64,000 bases of DNA from Lepraria neglecta. Lineage: Eukaryota > Ascomycota > Lecanoromycetes > Lecanorales > Stereocaulaceae. Below the pieces are notes generated by a model. That model worked only from the letters and a program-made list of their open reading frames with translations, ran no database searches and was not told the origin of the DNA. The stretch lies in contig CM065650.1 in NCBI GenBank assembly GCA_033220425.1, positions 3,224,001 through 3,288,000 on the forward strand, written 5' to 3'. Both the position numbers and the translations under genes were made by a program. Each line of letters begins with the position of its first letter. Position 1 is the first letter of the stretch. Positions 54,603 to 64,000 of this stretch are shown piece by piece.

Positions 54603-55175
54603 CTATCTGTCCTCCACGAGCACATCAACATCCAACTCTTCCATTACTCCCAATACGACTCCCAAGCTCTCCATAAATCCATTGACGGCCACCCTAAGCA
54701 TACGATTCGTAGTCGCCTTGTATTCTGTGCGAAGTACGGTCATTTGTTCATCGGCTCTCATACCCTCTGTTGCCGCGGGCGAAAACGCATTGCCATTGAG
54801 GCGGGCTCCATGATCGCTAGGTGTAGCTCCCCTGGTATGGCCAGGCGTTGTGAGGGAGAAAGACCGTCGAACGAGCGGTGACAGTTCGGCATCCACACTA
54901 AGGGCACGGAGAGCAGAGGATGCTAGCCGATGTGTGGGAAGAGGGGTTGAGATAGTTCTATGCCACATTAGCTCGCACACATAGCAAACAATGCAGGGAA
55001 AGATTAACCCACAAGGCACATGGAAACTCTGTTTCAGCAATAGTCGACATGCTGCTTGTGGATGAAGTTCCGGAGGTGGAAGTGCGATAACGCTGGAAAC
55101 CCGATTGTTGCCCCTGGAGACAAGCCCTCGGGAGCTTGGCCAATCTCGGACTAGAGCCAAGGTTTCTGTCATCAA
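54603..55175 (-). CDS. Uncharacterised small protein, up to 190 aa
   Basis: A 190-codon minus-strand frame. The last 100 residues look coding: LRALSVDAELSPLVRRSFSL, then MRADEQMTVLRTEYKATTNR and LRVAVNGFMESLGVVLGVME, an amphipathic helix pair, ending in an acidic DVDVLVEDR. A segment near 54960-55030 (CGLIFPCIVCYVCELMW) has a GAGCTAAT branch-like site and a CATAG acceptor and may be an intron, but I could not find a donor that keeps the frame. The family is unknown. The gene lies between the tail of the 1166-aa gene and the promoter of CDC14. Confidence 0.45.
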   Translation of the reverse strand: MMTETLALVRDWPSSRGLVSRGNNRVSSVIALPPPELHPQAACRLLLKQSFHVPCGLIFPCIVCYVCELMWHRTISTPLPTHRLASSALRALSVDAELSPLVRRSFSLTTPGHTRGATPSDHGARLNGNAFSPAATEGMRADEQMTVLRTEYKATTNRMLRVAVNGFMESLGVVLGVMEELDVDVLVEDR

Positions 55176-55499
55176 CCGTTGAACTTTAGCAGGAGCATCT
55201 CAGAGTTAAAGCATAACAGTACCACGGTTCTTGCATTGCGCAACAGCGGTATCCACTTCTTTCTTTGTGGCTCTTATTATCACTAAAGCTCGCTTGGTAG
55301 GGATTCTTCCATTCGAAGTGCCTATCTTATTGGTCCCGGTTCAAATAAACATCGATTATCCGAATACAAACAATCAGCTGCGCATCATCTCCGTCGCACC
55401 TTCTACAGTCACTTCAAGAACACCAGAAGAGCGATCGCAATCCCTCAAACTCACATACTTACTTTCTAAATTGCGGGCGGTCTGCGACTGCCAGTTGCC
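55176..55499. promoter_or_regulatory. Divergent upstream region between the small unknown gene and CDC14
   Basis: 324 bases between the two start codons. Frames here are short and unconserved. It must contain the CDC14 promoter; no specific site could be named. Confidence 0.4.
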
Positions 55500-57597
55500 A
55501 TGTCGCTTCCGGCGGCAGGACCACCTGGTGCATCTCTCCCAGCTGCGACAACAAGCTATGGACAGGTGATCGAGTACATTCAAAGTGAGTAGCTACACAG
55601 AAGCCTTCGCCCAAAGTTTCTTGGGATAACCATATATACTGCGATCGCTCCAAGCTAACTTCAATCACAGACCGAGTCTATCTCGCCGCATACACCCATC
55701 CTCCCAACGAGCACACCCGATTCCCGTATCCTGCCGCACCAGAGAAGTCCCCTTCAAAGCGCACCTCTAAATCGCCGCACCGCCCAGTGCCAGTAGCGAC
55801 AGGACCCAAAGTACATCCGCCATTCTACTTCACCGTTGACGATGAATTACTATACAATCGCTTTCATGCAGACTTCGGGCCATTACACATTGGGCATCTG
55901 TATCGCTTCGCTGTCCTTCTACACGAAATACTAGGAGATCCCAAAAATGAAGACAGAGGAATTGTGTTCTGGAGCAAACCAGACTCAAGGAGTAGAGCAA
56001 ACGCAGCTTGTTTACTAGCTTGCTACATGATCGTCGTACAGAATTGGCCACCCCACCTGGCATTGGCACCAATTGCGCAGGCGGAGCCACCGTTGATGCC
56101 TTTCCGGGACGCCGGATACAGCCAAGCAGACTTCAGCATTGGAGTGCAGGACGTTGTTTATGGAGTATGGAAAGCCAAAGAGGAGGGTTTAGTAGGCTTG
56201 AGAGACTTTAGGCTTGACGAGTAAGTGAACGAGATCTGCTGGCGGAAACAGTTTGCTGACATATCCGCAGGTACGAGAGGTATGAGAGAGTAGACCAAGG
56301 AGATTTCAATTGGCTCACACCAAACTTTATCGCGCTCGCATCCCCTCAACATCAGCCAATAGCTCCGATCCCAACCACCTCACCGCTATATGCCACCTTG
56401 CCCACCGATCATCACGCCGTCAAGAAGCCAACCCTTCCAGATCCTTTCAAGAACGTCCTGTCGCACTTTTCTCAGCGAAATGTAGGGCTTGTCGTCCGTC
56501 TGAACTCTGAGCTATACTCGCCCACGTACTTCACCGCGCTGGGTATCAACCACCTTGACATGATCTTTGATGATGGAACATGTCCGCCCCTTCACATGGT
56601 CAAAAAGTTCATTCGGCTCGCCCATGAGATGATCACCGTGAAAAACAAGGCCATCGCCGTTCATTGCAAGGCAGGACTCGGCCGTACAGGATGTCTTATT
56701 GGGGCATATCTTATCTATCGTTATGGCTTTACTGCGAACGAGATCATCGCTTACATGCGCTTTATGCGTCCAGGCATGGTCGTTGGTCCTCAGCAGCACT
56801 GGCTGCATCTTAACCAAGGAACGTTTCGCGAGTGGTGGTGGGAAGATATCTTGAAAGAAAAGCTCGCTGCTGCGCTACCATCAACGCCTACTAAGTCAAT
56901 CCGCCGTAGCCATGCCAGCATTGGCCAGACCGCCACCCCACCCACTGCAAGCCAGTCTGGGAAACGCTCCACTTTAGGAGAGATTAATCATAATGAGACA
57001 ATGCCAACCAACAATGTGGATGAGAATTTACCAGCACCGACACCAGGACAGCCAAGAAAGACAAGCAGAATGGATTCGCGGCATCACCAGTATGCAAGAG
57101 CAGCATCGAACGCTTTCAACGGCAACGTTGTCGCCGAAGACCCTGACAATCAAATTGTCGAGATGCGTAGCCATCGAAGAAGCCAAGGTCAGACCCCTGG
57201 CGAGGACCAAGAAGAATGGGAGCTTCGAGTGCTTAACCGAAGAACGAGCTCACGCTCGCCAATGAGTAGCGAGAAGAAGCGCGCCGTCAGCTATACCACA
57301 ACAACTACCACCAGCACAAGATACAGCACCACAGGGGATGATGAAGCACTTCAAGAATTGACGTCCGACGTAGAAAATTGGACCAATCATGATGACCACG
57401 CTGCTGAGAAGCCTTCGAGGCCGAAGACGCCCGCGAGCGTCAAGAGTGGTAGCGGAAGTGGGACACTGGGTGTTGCCAAGATGAGAGGAAGTCCTTTGAG
57501 GAGGAGCGCAGAGAGTAGAGAGGTGAAGAGCGGTGTGAGAAAGACGAGCGGGAGGGTGGGAAGCGCGACCGGCCTGGCATCAAGTCGGTCGAGATGA
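55500..57597 (+). CDS. cdc14: Dual-specificity phosphatase Cdc14, 653 aa, three exons
   Basis: Cdc14 reverses Cdk phosphorylation at mitotic exit and in septation. Exons are 55500-55584, 55671-56220 and 56271-57597, all in phase. The start MSLPAAGPPGAS leads into YGQVIEYIQNRVYLAAYTHP. The inactive N-terminal phosphatase-like domain has PFYFTVDDELLYNRFHADFG and RANAACLLACYMIVV. The catalytic domain follows, with NVGLVVRLNSELY, the acid FDDGTCPP, and the signature HCKAGLGRTGC with Cys344 and Arg350. IAYMRFMRPGMVVGPQQHWL is the usual Cdc14 loop. The C-terminal 250 residues are disordered, Ser/Thr-rich and basic, as expected for Cdk and localisation control. Length matches filamentous fungal homologues. 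Confidence 0.96.
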
Positions 57598-57973
57598 TGA
57601 TGTTTGCATTGACGATGGCTGCGGCTGGTGTCTTCATTTTTGCATCACAGCATTCGGTGGTATATAGCTTGATGCTTCGGTGGCTTTTTGCGTGGGTTGT
57701 TTTGCCTGGCGAAAGTGGCGTTGTCACTTTCATTTTGCGTTACCCCGAGCTTTTACATAGCGGCCATAGTGTGCTCCTCATTCACTGGCGCTTGGCTAAA
57801 CGGGCTTGTCTTGTGTGTATGTTTAAGATATGAGGACAGTGATGAGAGATGAGCGCTAATGAAAACGTGCCGCTCAAATGCAAACTCAAAACCCAAACTC
57901 GATGAGTAGAGAGATTTCGATTGGCTGTGATATATAATGTACATTCAGTGATCCATTTCTCAAGTCTTCGCAC

Positions 57974-58130
57974 ATGGCGTCCAAGCCTCGTCTTCAGACC
58001 CTTGGGATCCGTCTCCCGAACCGCCATATTCTCGCCCAATTCATAGCCGGCAGCGGAGCTAGCTTCGGCGCTTGTCTCCTGACGACAAGCCCGTACCGGT
58101 CTAAGCAGCCCCAGCCACCTCCGAGCAAAG
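57974..58130 (+). CDS. Candidate first exon of a small protein
   Basis: From an ATG at 57974, 52 codons run to a perfect GTATGT donor at 58131. The text is MASKPRLQTLGIRLPNRHIL, then a small hydrophobic GSGASFGACLLTTS helix and a proline-rich QPQPPPSK. A basic start plus one short membrane helix is the style of small inner-membrane proteins such as ATP synthase accessory subunits. I could not find a convincing second exon: the nearest acceptor gives an intron too short to trust. Low confidence. Confidence 0.25.
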
Positions 58131-58349
58131 GTATGTAACCCCCTCCGCTGCTCATACGGATACTGCAGCCTCCTGATCTCCGAATCATTAATCCGGGACT
58201 CTATCCCTTGCGTTAAGATAAGAGCATATCTGGAATCGCTTTTTAGCGGAATGCTGCAATAAGATTGGGGGTCAGAATTGGGTTGGCTACCGTTGTTTCG
58301 CCTTCGCTTTCACATGGGCGGCGAGCCAGGTGTTGAAGAATTTATGGAT

Positions 58350-58733
58350 TCACCAGGCGAGGGACAGGCTGCTAGCCCAAAGGAGCCAGGACAGCGGGGA
58401 ATTTTGAATGCGTTCGCGTTCTTCCTCCAGCTGTTTGCGTTCTTTTTTCTCTTCGGGAGATTCGTCGGGGTCGGAGCTGCCGAATGTGATTTGCACTTTG
58501 GTAGGGGTGATGCAGGCTTTATGAGCGTTAAGAATAAGTTGGTTTGCGTTGGAGGTGTGGCTGGAAGGGCGGTCTTGGATGATGATATCATTTTTTCCAA
58601 TGGCAGAAACGGAGTTCGTCAAATGGAATTTATTATGAGAGAAGGAAGTTGTAAGAACGAAAACATGATTACCGTTTCTAAAATCTCCGCTGATCATGGG
58701 GCGTGCGGCCAAAAACGGAAGGAACAAACTCAA
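58350..58733 (-). CDS. Candidate small protein, at most 127 aa
   Basis: The C-terminal half of this minus-strand frame looks coding: TPTKVQITFGSSDPDESPEE, then a charged helix KKERKQLEEERERIQ and NSPLSWLLW. The upstream half does not, so the true start may be in another exon. The opposite strand gives a long Phe/Leu-rich frame that is just its antisense shadow. No family is recognised. Confidence 0.3.
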   Translation of the reverse strand: MSLFLPFLAARPMISGDFRNGNHVFVLTTSFSHNKFHLTNSVSAIGKNDIIIQDRPSSHTSNANQLILNAHKACITPTKVQITFGSSDPDESPEEKKERKQLEEERERIQNSPLSWLLWASSLSLAW

Positions 58734-58882
58734 CAGCCCTCTTGCTGGACTTGGAAGCTTTGCGGGACGTTATATGCCACTGTATCATATGGCACACAAG
58801 AAATGCACTCATAATGCGATCCTAGCATCTGGACTCATTGCACGACGTAAGCTCATTGTAGACCGCAACCTCAAGTACATAA

Positions 58883-59944
58883 CTAAAACTCATCTTCTAT
58901 ACCAGCCTTTTTCTCCTCTGCGAGCCTCTCCAAATTCGCGTTGGTCCACCACTTATGAGTTTCCTCACTTTCTTCTCCAGGCTTCTCATCCCATGGTTTC
59001 GGACTGAGAATGTAATGAATATTCTTGACCTCATTGTCGCGCCATATGGGAGCATGAATAGCACGCAATGTCTTCAGTGCATTATAGGTGTAAGGCACCG
59101 CAACCCATCTCCCATAGAAGAGGTCTCCGAGTAATGACTGGTCGGCAAACTCGTAGCTTTCGACGGCTGTATCGGTAGTCATACGTTCGAGTATGAGGTT
59201 ATATAATGCCTTGGAGGGATTGACGACTTGAAGCCCGCCATTAGGCATGCCTAGGCCCCCGGATGCCGGGGCGCCTTCTTTTTGGGCGGTCTCCGGGTTG
59301 CCGTGCTGGGAAGTGAATGCACAATTCTCAGGGACCCTGCTCGGCGCCTCAGTCTGGGGTTCACTAAGGGCAGTAGAAAGAGAATGTGCCTCCGCATATC
59401 ACTCACCAATTGTTGGGATAATGAGGCTTTTTGAGCGGATTGCAAACACACGCATGGCTCGCAGCAAAGACCCTGTTCCCGGAGCCATCGCTATCTGCAG
59501 GATCAAGCTCAATATCCATGAGTTCGTCCATATTCCTCATGACCAGCATATCGCTGTCCAATTGCACCACACGGTCATACTCTTCCAAGGAGAAAGGCGT
59601 CAGCTTGCTCCAGCAGTCGTAGAATCTTGGGTCATTGCTGAAGTCTTTGTGGACAGAGGGCAGCAGGTAATTGACCCGCTTCTTGGGTATCTTGCGTATA
59701 TCGAGAGCTCGATGGCCTTCCTCAGGGAATGTGTCCGTGTAGAGTGCGATCAATGGGTACTTCGTTCCATGTGTCTTGAGGGAGTGATCAAGAGTGAGGA
59801 GGCCTGAGAGGTATTTGGTGTTTGTGATAAGGGTAGTCCACACTGGAAGCATTTAGTACTGCTTTCAGAAGTTCTGGGCATGTGGAGCACACCTTTCTTA
59901 GATTCTACCACTCGAGTGGCATCGGGATTTGTCGAATCTGCCAT
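58883..59944 (-). CDS. Glycosyltransferase family 8 protein (glycogenin-like), 313 aa, three exons
   Basis: Exons on the minus strand are 59944-59893, 59842-59407 and 59336-58883; all phases agree. GT8 enzymes move a sugar from a nucleotide donor with retention. The N-terminus reads ADSTNPDATRVVESKK, then VWTTLITNTKYLSGLLTLDH, the usual first strand and helix. The metal-binding DxD is Asp113-Ser-Asp115 in QLDSDMLVM. Splicing the second intron gives PHYPNNWVPENCAFTSQH and then GGLQVVNPSKALYNLIL, both typical of glycogenin-like and galactinol-synthase-like members. FADQSLLGDLFYGRWVAVPY is the second half of the fold. There is no signal peptide or membrane helix, so the protein is cytosolic. Whether it primes glycogen or acts on another acceptor cannot be told. 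Confidence 0.9.
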
Positions 59945-60315
59945 AATCGTATATACTTATCCTTGCACTGTCACCGAAAGCGGAACAAGTTGGAGGACAA
60001 GGTTACTATAGTGCATCTATTCATTCCTGATCTCTCAGCCTTAACAGGCCTATGAGCGATTTGTTGATTTGACAAGCAAAAGATGCTTTTAATGGTGGAC
60101 GTAAGATTTATCTATGCGCGTATCTCCGCGATTTAGAGATGGACGATCTCCCGCACTGACATCGATGACGCCCAAGACATCCCTGTATATTTATCTGCTG
60201 TCGGATTATCAAGCCCTATTTCTTTCGTATTATTGTTGATATTTGCTTTTTGTGTATCTGGAAAGCTATGGATTCTTCTTGCGCATCCCCTTGATTATCC
60301 TCCTTCCACTTTCCC
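59945..60315. promoter_or_regulatory. Divergent promoter between the GT8 gene and the mitochondrial carrier
   Basis: 371 bases between opposed start codons. No conserved frame is present. The region is AT-rich near 60180-60260, as usual before fungal genes. No specific site is named. Confidence 0.4.
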
Positions 60316-61627
60316 ATGTCCGGCACAGCGCAGAGTGCCATTGTCAATCCGGATAGCAGGCATGGAAGCAATGAACCACTGGGACAAGGGCAGCCGGCGC
60401 GAAGTATACAGCACAAGAATTACAAGGGCTTCGTGGCCGGTGTCTTCTCAGGTATCGCAAAGCTGAGTGGTAAGAATCTCTACTCTTGAGTTAATTGGAC
60501 TATACTAACGCCGCTCTTACAGTTGGCCATCCGTATGTTCTCCTCTGACTCTTTGAGAAAGGAATCTTGAGGCCATACTGACTTGCCTCAGCTTCGATAC
60601 CATCAAAGTCCGGCTACAAACCAGTGAGAGGGCCCAGTTCAAAGGACCACTCGACTGTCTTCTACAAACATTGAAAAATGAAGGCGCGAGAGGCCTGTAC
60701 AAGGGAGCCACTCCACCGCTGATAGGATGGATGTTCATGGATTCTATGTACTCGTCCCAGATGCCTTCTATTGCAATACACGACTCACACAGCGTCTAGA
60801 ATGCTCGGATCTCTCACGTTCTATCGTCGAATTCTACATGAAAATGTGTTTTCCAGTCCGTCCTTCATCGCTCTTACGCGAGCTTCGATACACAAAATAG
60901 GTACCGCCGAGGAGGAGGCAGCGACCAGGCTTCCCACAATAGGTCATGCAATTGCTGGGGTGATGGCTGGCGCCACCGTCAGCTTCATTGCGGTATGTTC
61001 ATCACGTTTCTCTACATATTTCTTGCTGATTGCAAATAGGCACCGGTAGAGCACATCAAGGCGCGTTTGCAAGTGCAATATGCTGCGGACAAGAGTCAAA
61101 GACTCTATAAAGGTCCCATCGACTGCAGCAAGAAGATAGTACGCAAAACTTCCTGCCTTTTCCAACTGCCAGACCACCAGTAGAACTGACCCGACGTGCT
61201 CTAGTTGCGCGTCCACGGCATAGCTGGAATCTACCACGGCCTCTCAGCCACCCTTATCTTCCGCTCCTTTTTCTTCTTCTGGTGGGGTTCCTACGACGTC
61301 CTCACTCGCCTTCTTTCCACCTCCACGAACCTTTCAACCCCTGCTATAAACTTTTGGGCAGGTGGCCTCTCGGCTCAGGTTTTCTGGCTTACCTCATACC
61401 CTTCCGATGTTATTAAGCAACGGATTATGACGGATCCCTTGGGTGGATCTTTGAATGATGGAGAAAGGCGATTTCCCAGATGGAAGGACGCAGCTAGGGA
61501 GATATGGCGAAGAGATGGGCCAAGAGGGTATTGGAGAGGTTTCTTGCCCTGCTTTTTGAGAGCTTTTCCAGCCAACGCTATGGCGTTGCTGGCATTTGAA
61601 GGTGTTATGAGGGGCTTGCCGGAGTGA
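60316..61627 (+). CDS. Mitochondrial carrier family protein (SLC25 type), 344 aa, six exons
   Basis: Exons are 60316-60469, 60523-60532 (10 bases), 60592-60747, 60800-60992, 61040-61138 and 61205-61627; the frame closes. The protein has the three-fold carrier structure, with signature motifs VGHPFDTIKVRLQ, AAPVEHIKARLQV and SYPSDVIKQRIM, each opening a pair of membrane helices. The first motif is split by the 10-base exon, which supplies only the bases for V-G-H and part of P. Such carriers exchange metabolites across the inner mitochondrial membrane. In the second motif Glu replaces the usual Asp. The overall pattern suggests the carnitine/amino-acid (Ymc/Crc1-like) branch, but the substrate cannot be set from sequence alone. 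Confidence 0.9.
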
Positions 61628-62300
61628 CCGGCATGCTTTTTGTATTTGTGATACCCTTAGACTCCACTTCATCATGTTTACAAAGACCCTTGGTTTCTCA
61701 GATGCAGATTGTGCATGCTACTGACAATTGAACATAATCTGAACATCGCCCGGACAGCTCTGGAGTAGGTCTCTAAACGGATGGGAATACTTTATGAGGT
61801 ATGTTGAGATCCGAAGTATAAAGATTCAAATCTAGGTTAACCTTGGTATGATTTTGTCTCGGTTTTCTGCAGTAGCGCTAGCGGTTGCCTATATTCTCCT
61901 TCTTCCTTCCTCAGTCTTCATCCATTCTTCATACGCGGTTCACATCCTCCTATACTCAAGCTTTAGAATGTTCCCCAGATACATGCGTACTTCAATTTCG
62001 TTAAGCGGGCAATCATTTGGCCTCGGAATATTGCATGGCTTTGCTCGAAACAGCCCTCTCTCCTTTCAGGCACCAACTAGACAATTTAAAATTTCGAGCA
62101 TAGGACCGTCATTTTCGCTGTGGTCAATTCTCGGTATACAGAGCTCCGGTGACGCACCAGCGCCAGGGCTGGATAACGTCTGGGATCCAAAACTATGGAG
62201 TCCTACCAGCGCGTATTTCGACAGTGTCCCACCTACCAAGAAATGCAACAGTATAGAGGTATAGGATCTCCTGACTATGGGTATTCTAGTGCTTTTCAGC
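61628..62300. other. Spacer between the carrier gene and the broken SET gene
   Basis: 670 bases. A plus-strand frame at 61848-62264 is open but its text is mostly unconserved; its last part (DNVWDPKLWSPTSAYFDSVP) may be an N-terminal remnant of the following broken gene. Nothing else is supported. Confidence 0.4.
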
Positions 62301-63895
62301 TAATTGCTAAGCATTGTTAGGATTTCGAGCGCGTTTCCCAAATAGTGGTCGACTGTACAGAGAGCCTTCGGAGCAAAACCTCTCGATCCTGTCGTAAGGA
62401 CTGAAAGGGCAGGCGAGCTGCTGCGTCTTGGCTACCCAGAGCTGGCCGCTGGAGATACCTACAGAGCCAAATTGCGCCTCGACCACATACTTATCTCTTT
62501 TGCTAAAAACGATTATCGAGGCAAATACGAACCTTTTAGATCGAAGAGCAACACTTGCGCAACTGCATGAACGGTACATCAACGCATACCATGGATTAAT
62601 ACGCGTTCTCGATCTAGCACGTGATGATAAAGGCCTCCTGAACGTTTCTGAAGAGGGAATGAAAAGATTTGGATCCTGTTCACCTTTCTTTCAAAAGGCA
62701 TACGAGGCTGCGATAGCCAGGTCAAGGGCGAGAGAAACACAGATAAAGAAATTGATGAGCAGAAAAGACGCGACTCTCCACCTTGGATCCGGCTTCAACA
62801 GGCATTTAGCATATCCTTTTACTCATACGAAGTACCCAAGTAGGGACAACAACGTCATTGAAGCGGCCAGGGACCTTTTTCGCAAAGCATCTTCGAACTC
62901 TATCGTTTCTCACAGCTCAATGGCAAGTCCATCAGAACCTTCAGGCCACTCCTCCAACGTGCTGGGCGTGTTTGCAACCCGAGATATTGTGTGAGGAGAA
63001 CGCCTCGTTGAGGATACGACCATACTTGCGGCCTCGGCTGTCTCCGCCTTTGCTCCATCGACCGGGCATTCGAAACGGAAGGCACTAAAGGTATGCGAGA
63101 ATTGCTACGGCGTCATACCAGCACGTTCGAGACAGAAAAGCACACCAGAGTGCTGCGCTGCAGCCTATTGCAGCGCGCAATGTCAATCTACAGCACTTAG
63201 CTCCTATCATAGAGTGCTGTGCGGTAAATGCTTTGGCTGGCTTTTCAAAGAAGCCTTGCAGAAACCCGAGAATGATACCCTAAACGGGCCTCTATAGCTA
63301 CGCGTCCTTACTACCTGTGTCCAGAGTGATTGCCACCATTATAAGACGAAGTTGTCAGGAAATGGACATTGGCCAACAACATCATCACACCCACCAGGAT
63401 TCTTCAACAACTTGGCATAGACGTGTTCACAGATCAGCGCTACGACATCTGGGTATTGCAGACTATCTGGGCTCGGGTAGTAAACAACCAGGAAATACAT
63501 ACGGCGCCAGATGGACGCCCTGTACGGGCAATAAATCCCTTTTTATTCATTTTTCAACCACAGCTGCGAGCCGAATGCGCGCTATAGCTCTACTGGCAGC
63601 ACCAAATATATAGATTTGCGTTTCGTACGCGCCATTTACGGGGCGTGAGACAAAGGCCGAGAGAACCAAATATCTAAAGGAATGGATTGGGTCGAATAAC
63701 GCATGTGGGTGTTCGAGGTGCCGAAGAGAAGCTTAGAGCTGTTGAAGGCGAACCTGAGCTTTTCAGATCACCCTCGCCCTCAATTTCGGGTTATTATTCA
63801 AAAGTCAAGCCCACAAAAAGGCTTGTACAATTTACTAGCTGCCACTTACACCTAACCCCGATGATAATATCTAGTTATTTGCCCTTCGATTGAAA
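62300..63895 (+). pseudogene. SET-domain/MYND zinc-finger protein, broken
   Basis: Blocks in order: RAFGAKPLDPVVRTERAGEL with LLRLGYPELAAGDTYRAKLR, then in another frame LHERYINAYHGLIRVL, then GVFATRDIV followed by an in-frame TGA and GERLVEDTTIL. The last is the opening of a split SET domain, where Arg (CGA) would fit the stop. A MYND-like zinc finger comes next (VCENCYGVIPARS, then CAAAYCSAQCQS and YHRVLCGK). Further on come RILQQLGIDVFTDQRYDIWV and RAINPFLFIF, the SET core before the usual NHSCxPN, which is not intact. SET/MYND proteins are lysine methyltransferases. At least two frame changes and the stop make it a host pseudogene. Boundaries are approximate. Confidence 0.6.
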
Positions 63896-64000
63896 CTTGT
63901 TTTTCTTTAGATAGGTGCACCATAACTCGAACCAACAACCTCGTGATACAGTCCATAGAGAAGATCGAGCCCAATCGCTAGCGATAATGACAATTCGGGA

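Larger units (their letters stand above)
57598..58882. other. Region with two weak small-gene candidates
   Basis: 1.28 kb between CDC14 and the GT8 gene. It holds the two low-confidence small candidates listed next and otherwise nothing I can support. Confidence 0.4.

Noticed and set aside
58278-58814. 178-codon plus-strand frame rich in Phe and Leu (FFLQLFAFFFLF) as a membrane protein
   Set aside because: It is the antisense of a Lys/Glu-rich stretch on the minus strand that looks more like real protein.
63911-63990. tRNA-like B box (GGTTCGAGTT on the minus strand)
   Set aside because: The flanking bases do not form a T stem, and no acceptor-stem partner is found about 70 bases away.
1-64000. 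CRISPR arrays, bacterial operons or prophage
   Set aside because: No regularly spaced repeats are seen; the spliceosomal introns and gene families are eukaryotic throughout.

Overview
The window looks like nuclear DNA of a filamentous ascomycete (Pezizomycotina). Genes sit close together on both strands. They carry short GT-AG introns, mostly 48-80 bases, often with a GCTAAC/CTGAC-type branch site. The gene set fits this group: two Zn2Cys6 regulators, an F-box/DUF7600-like protein, a glycogenin-like GT8 enzyme, and mitochondrial ClpP, which budding yeast lacks. The repeats carry C-to-T changes, mostly at CpA, which are the mark of repeat-induced point mutation (RIP). I cannot name the class or species from sequence alone. 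Exon coordinates below come from splice sites I read by eye; each closes the reading frame unless I say otherwise.

Layout. 0-7 kb is housekeeping: a left-edge gene (perhaps RPB6), clpP, a divergent mitochondrial unknown, and TAF5. 7.5-13 kb is decaying accessory DNA: a broken Zn2Cys6/DUF3468 regulator, a broken secreted type-B carboxylesterase and the C-terminal third of a GMC oxidoreductase. Next comes an intact 2-oxoglutarate oxygenase. 14.1-19.9 kb is a nested insertion: a RIP-mutated Ty1/Copia LTR retrotransposon inside a small TA-flanked inverted-repeat element. 19.9-28.9 kb is mixed accessory DNA: the F-box gene with one homopolymer frameshift, transposon relics, a divergent Zn2Cys6 regulator/SDR pair, and a CorA fragment beside an AT-rich relic.

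29-61.6 kb is dense housekeeping: a mitochondrial PPR-like protein, an Mss116-type DEAD-box helicase, ORC3, an armadillo-like membrane protein, a PP2A activator (PTPA/Rrd), exosome subunit Rrp46, NAD kinase, a 910-residue Ser/Pro-rich protein, a 1166-residue probable mitochondrial protein, Cdc14, a GT8 glycosyltransferase and a mitochondrial carrier. 61.8-63.9 kb holds a broken SET/MYND gene.

Mitochondrial functions recur (ClpP, the 458-aa unknown, the PPR protein, Mss116, the 1166-aa protein, the carrier), but they do not form one pathway. The only regulator-enzyme pair that might act together is the Zn2Cys6/SDR pair at 24.5-27.4 kb. I found no tRNA, rRNA or CRISPR and nothing I could defend as a wholly new system. 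The most informative signals are the direction and the sharp edge of RIP in the nested element, several microexons, and the clustered decay of accessory genes.
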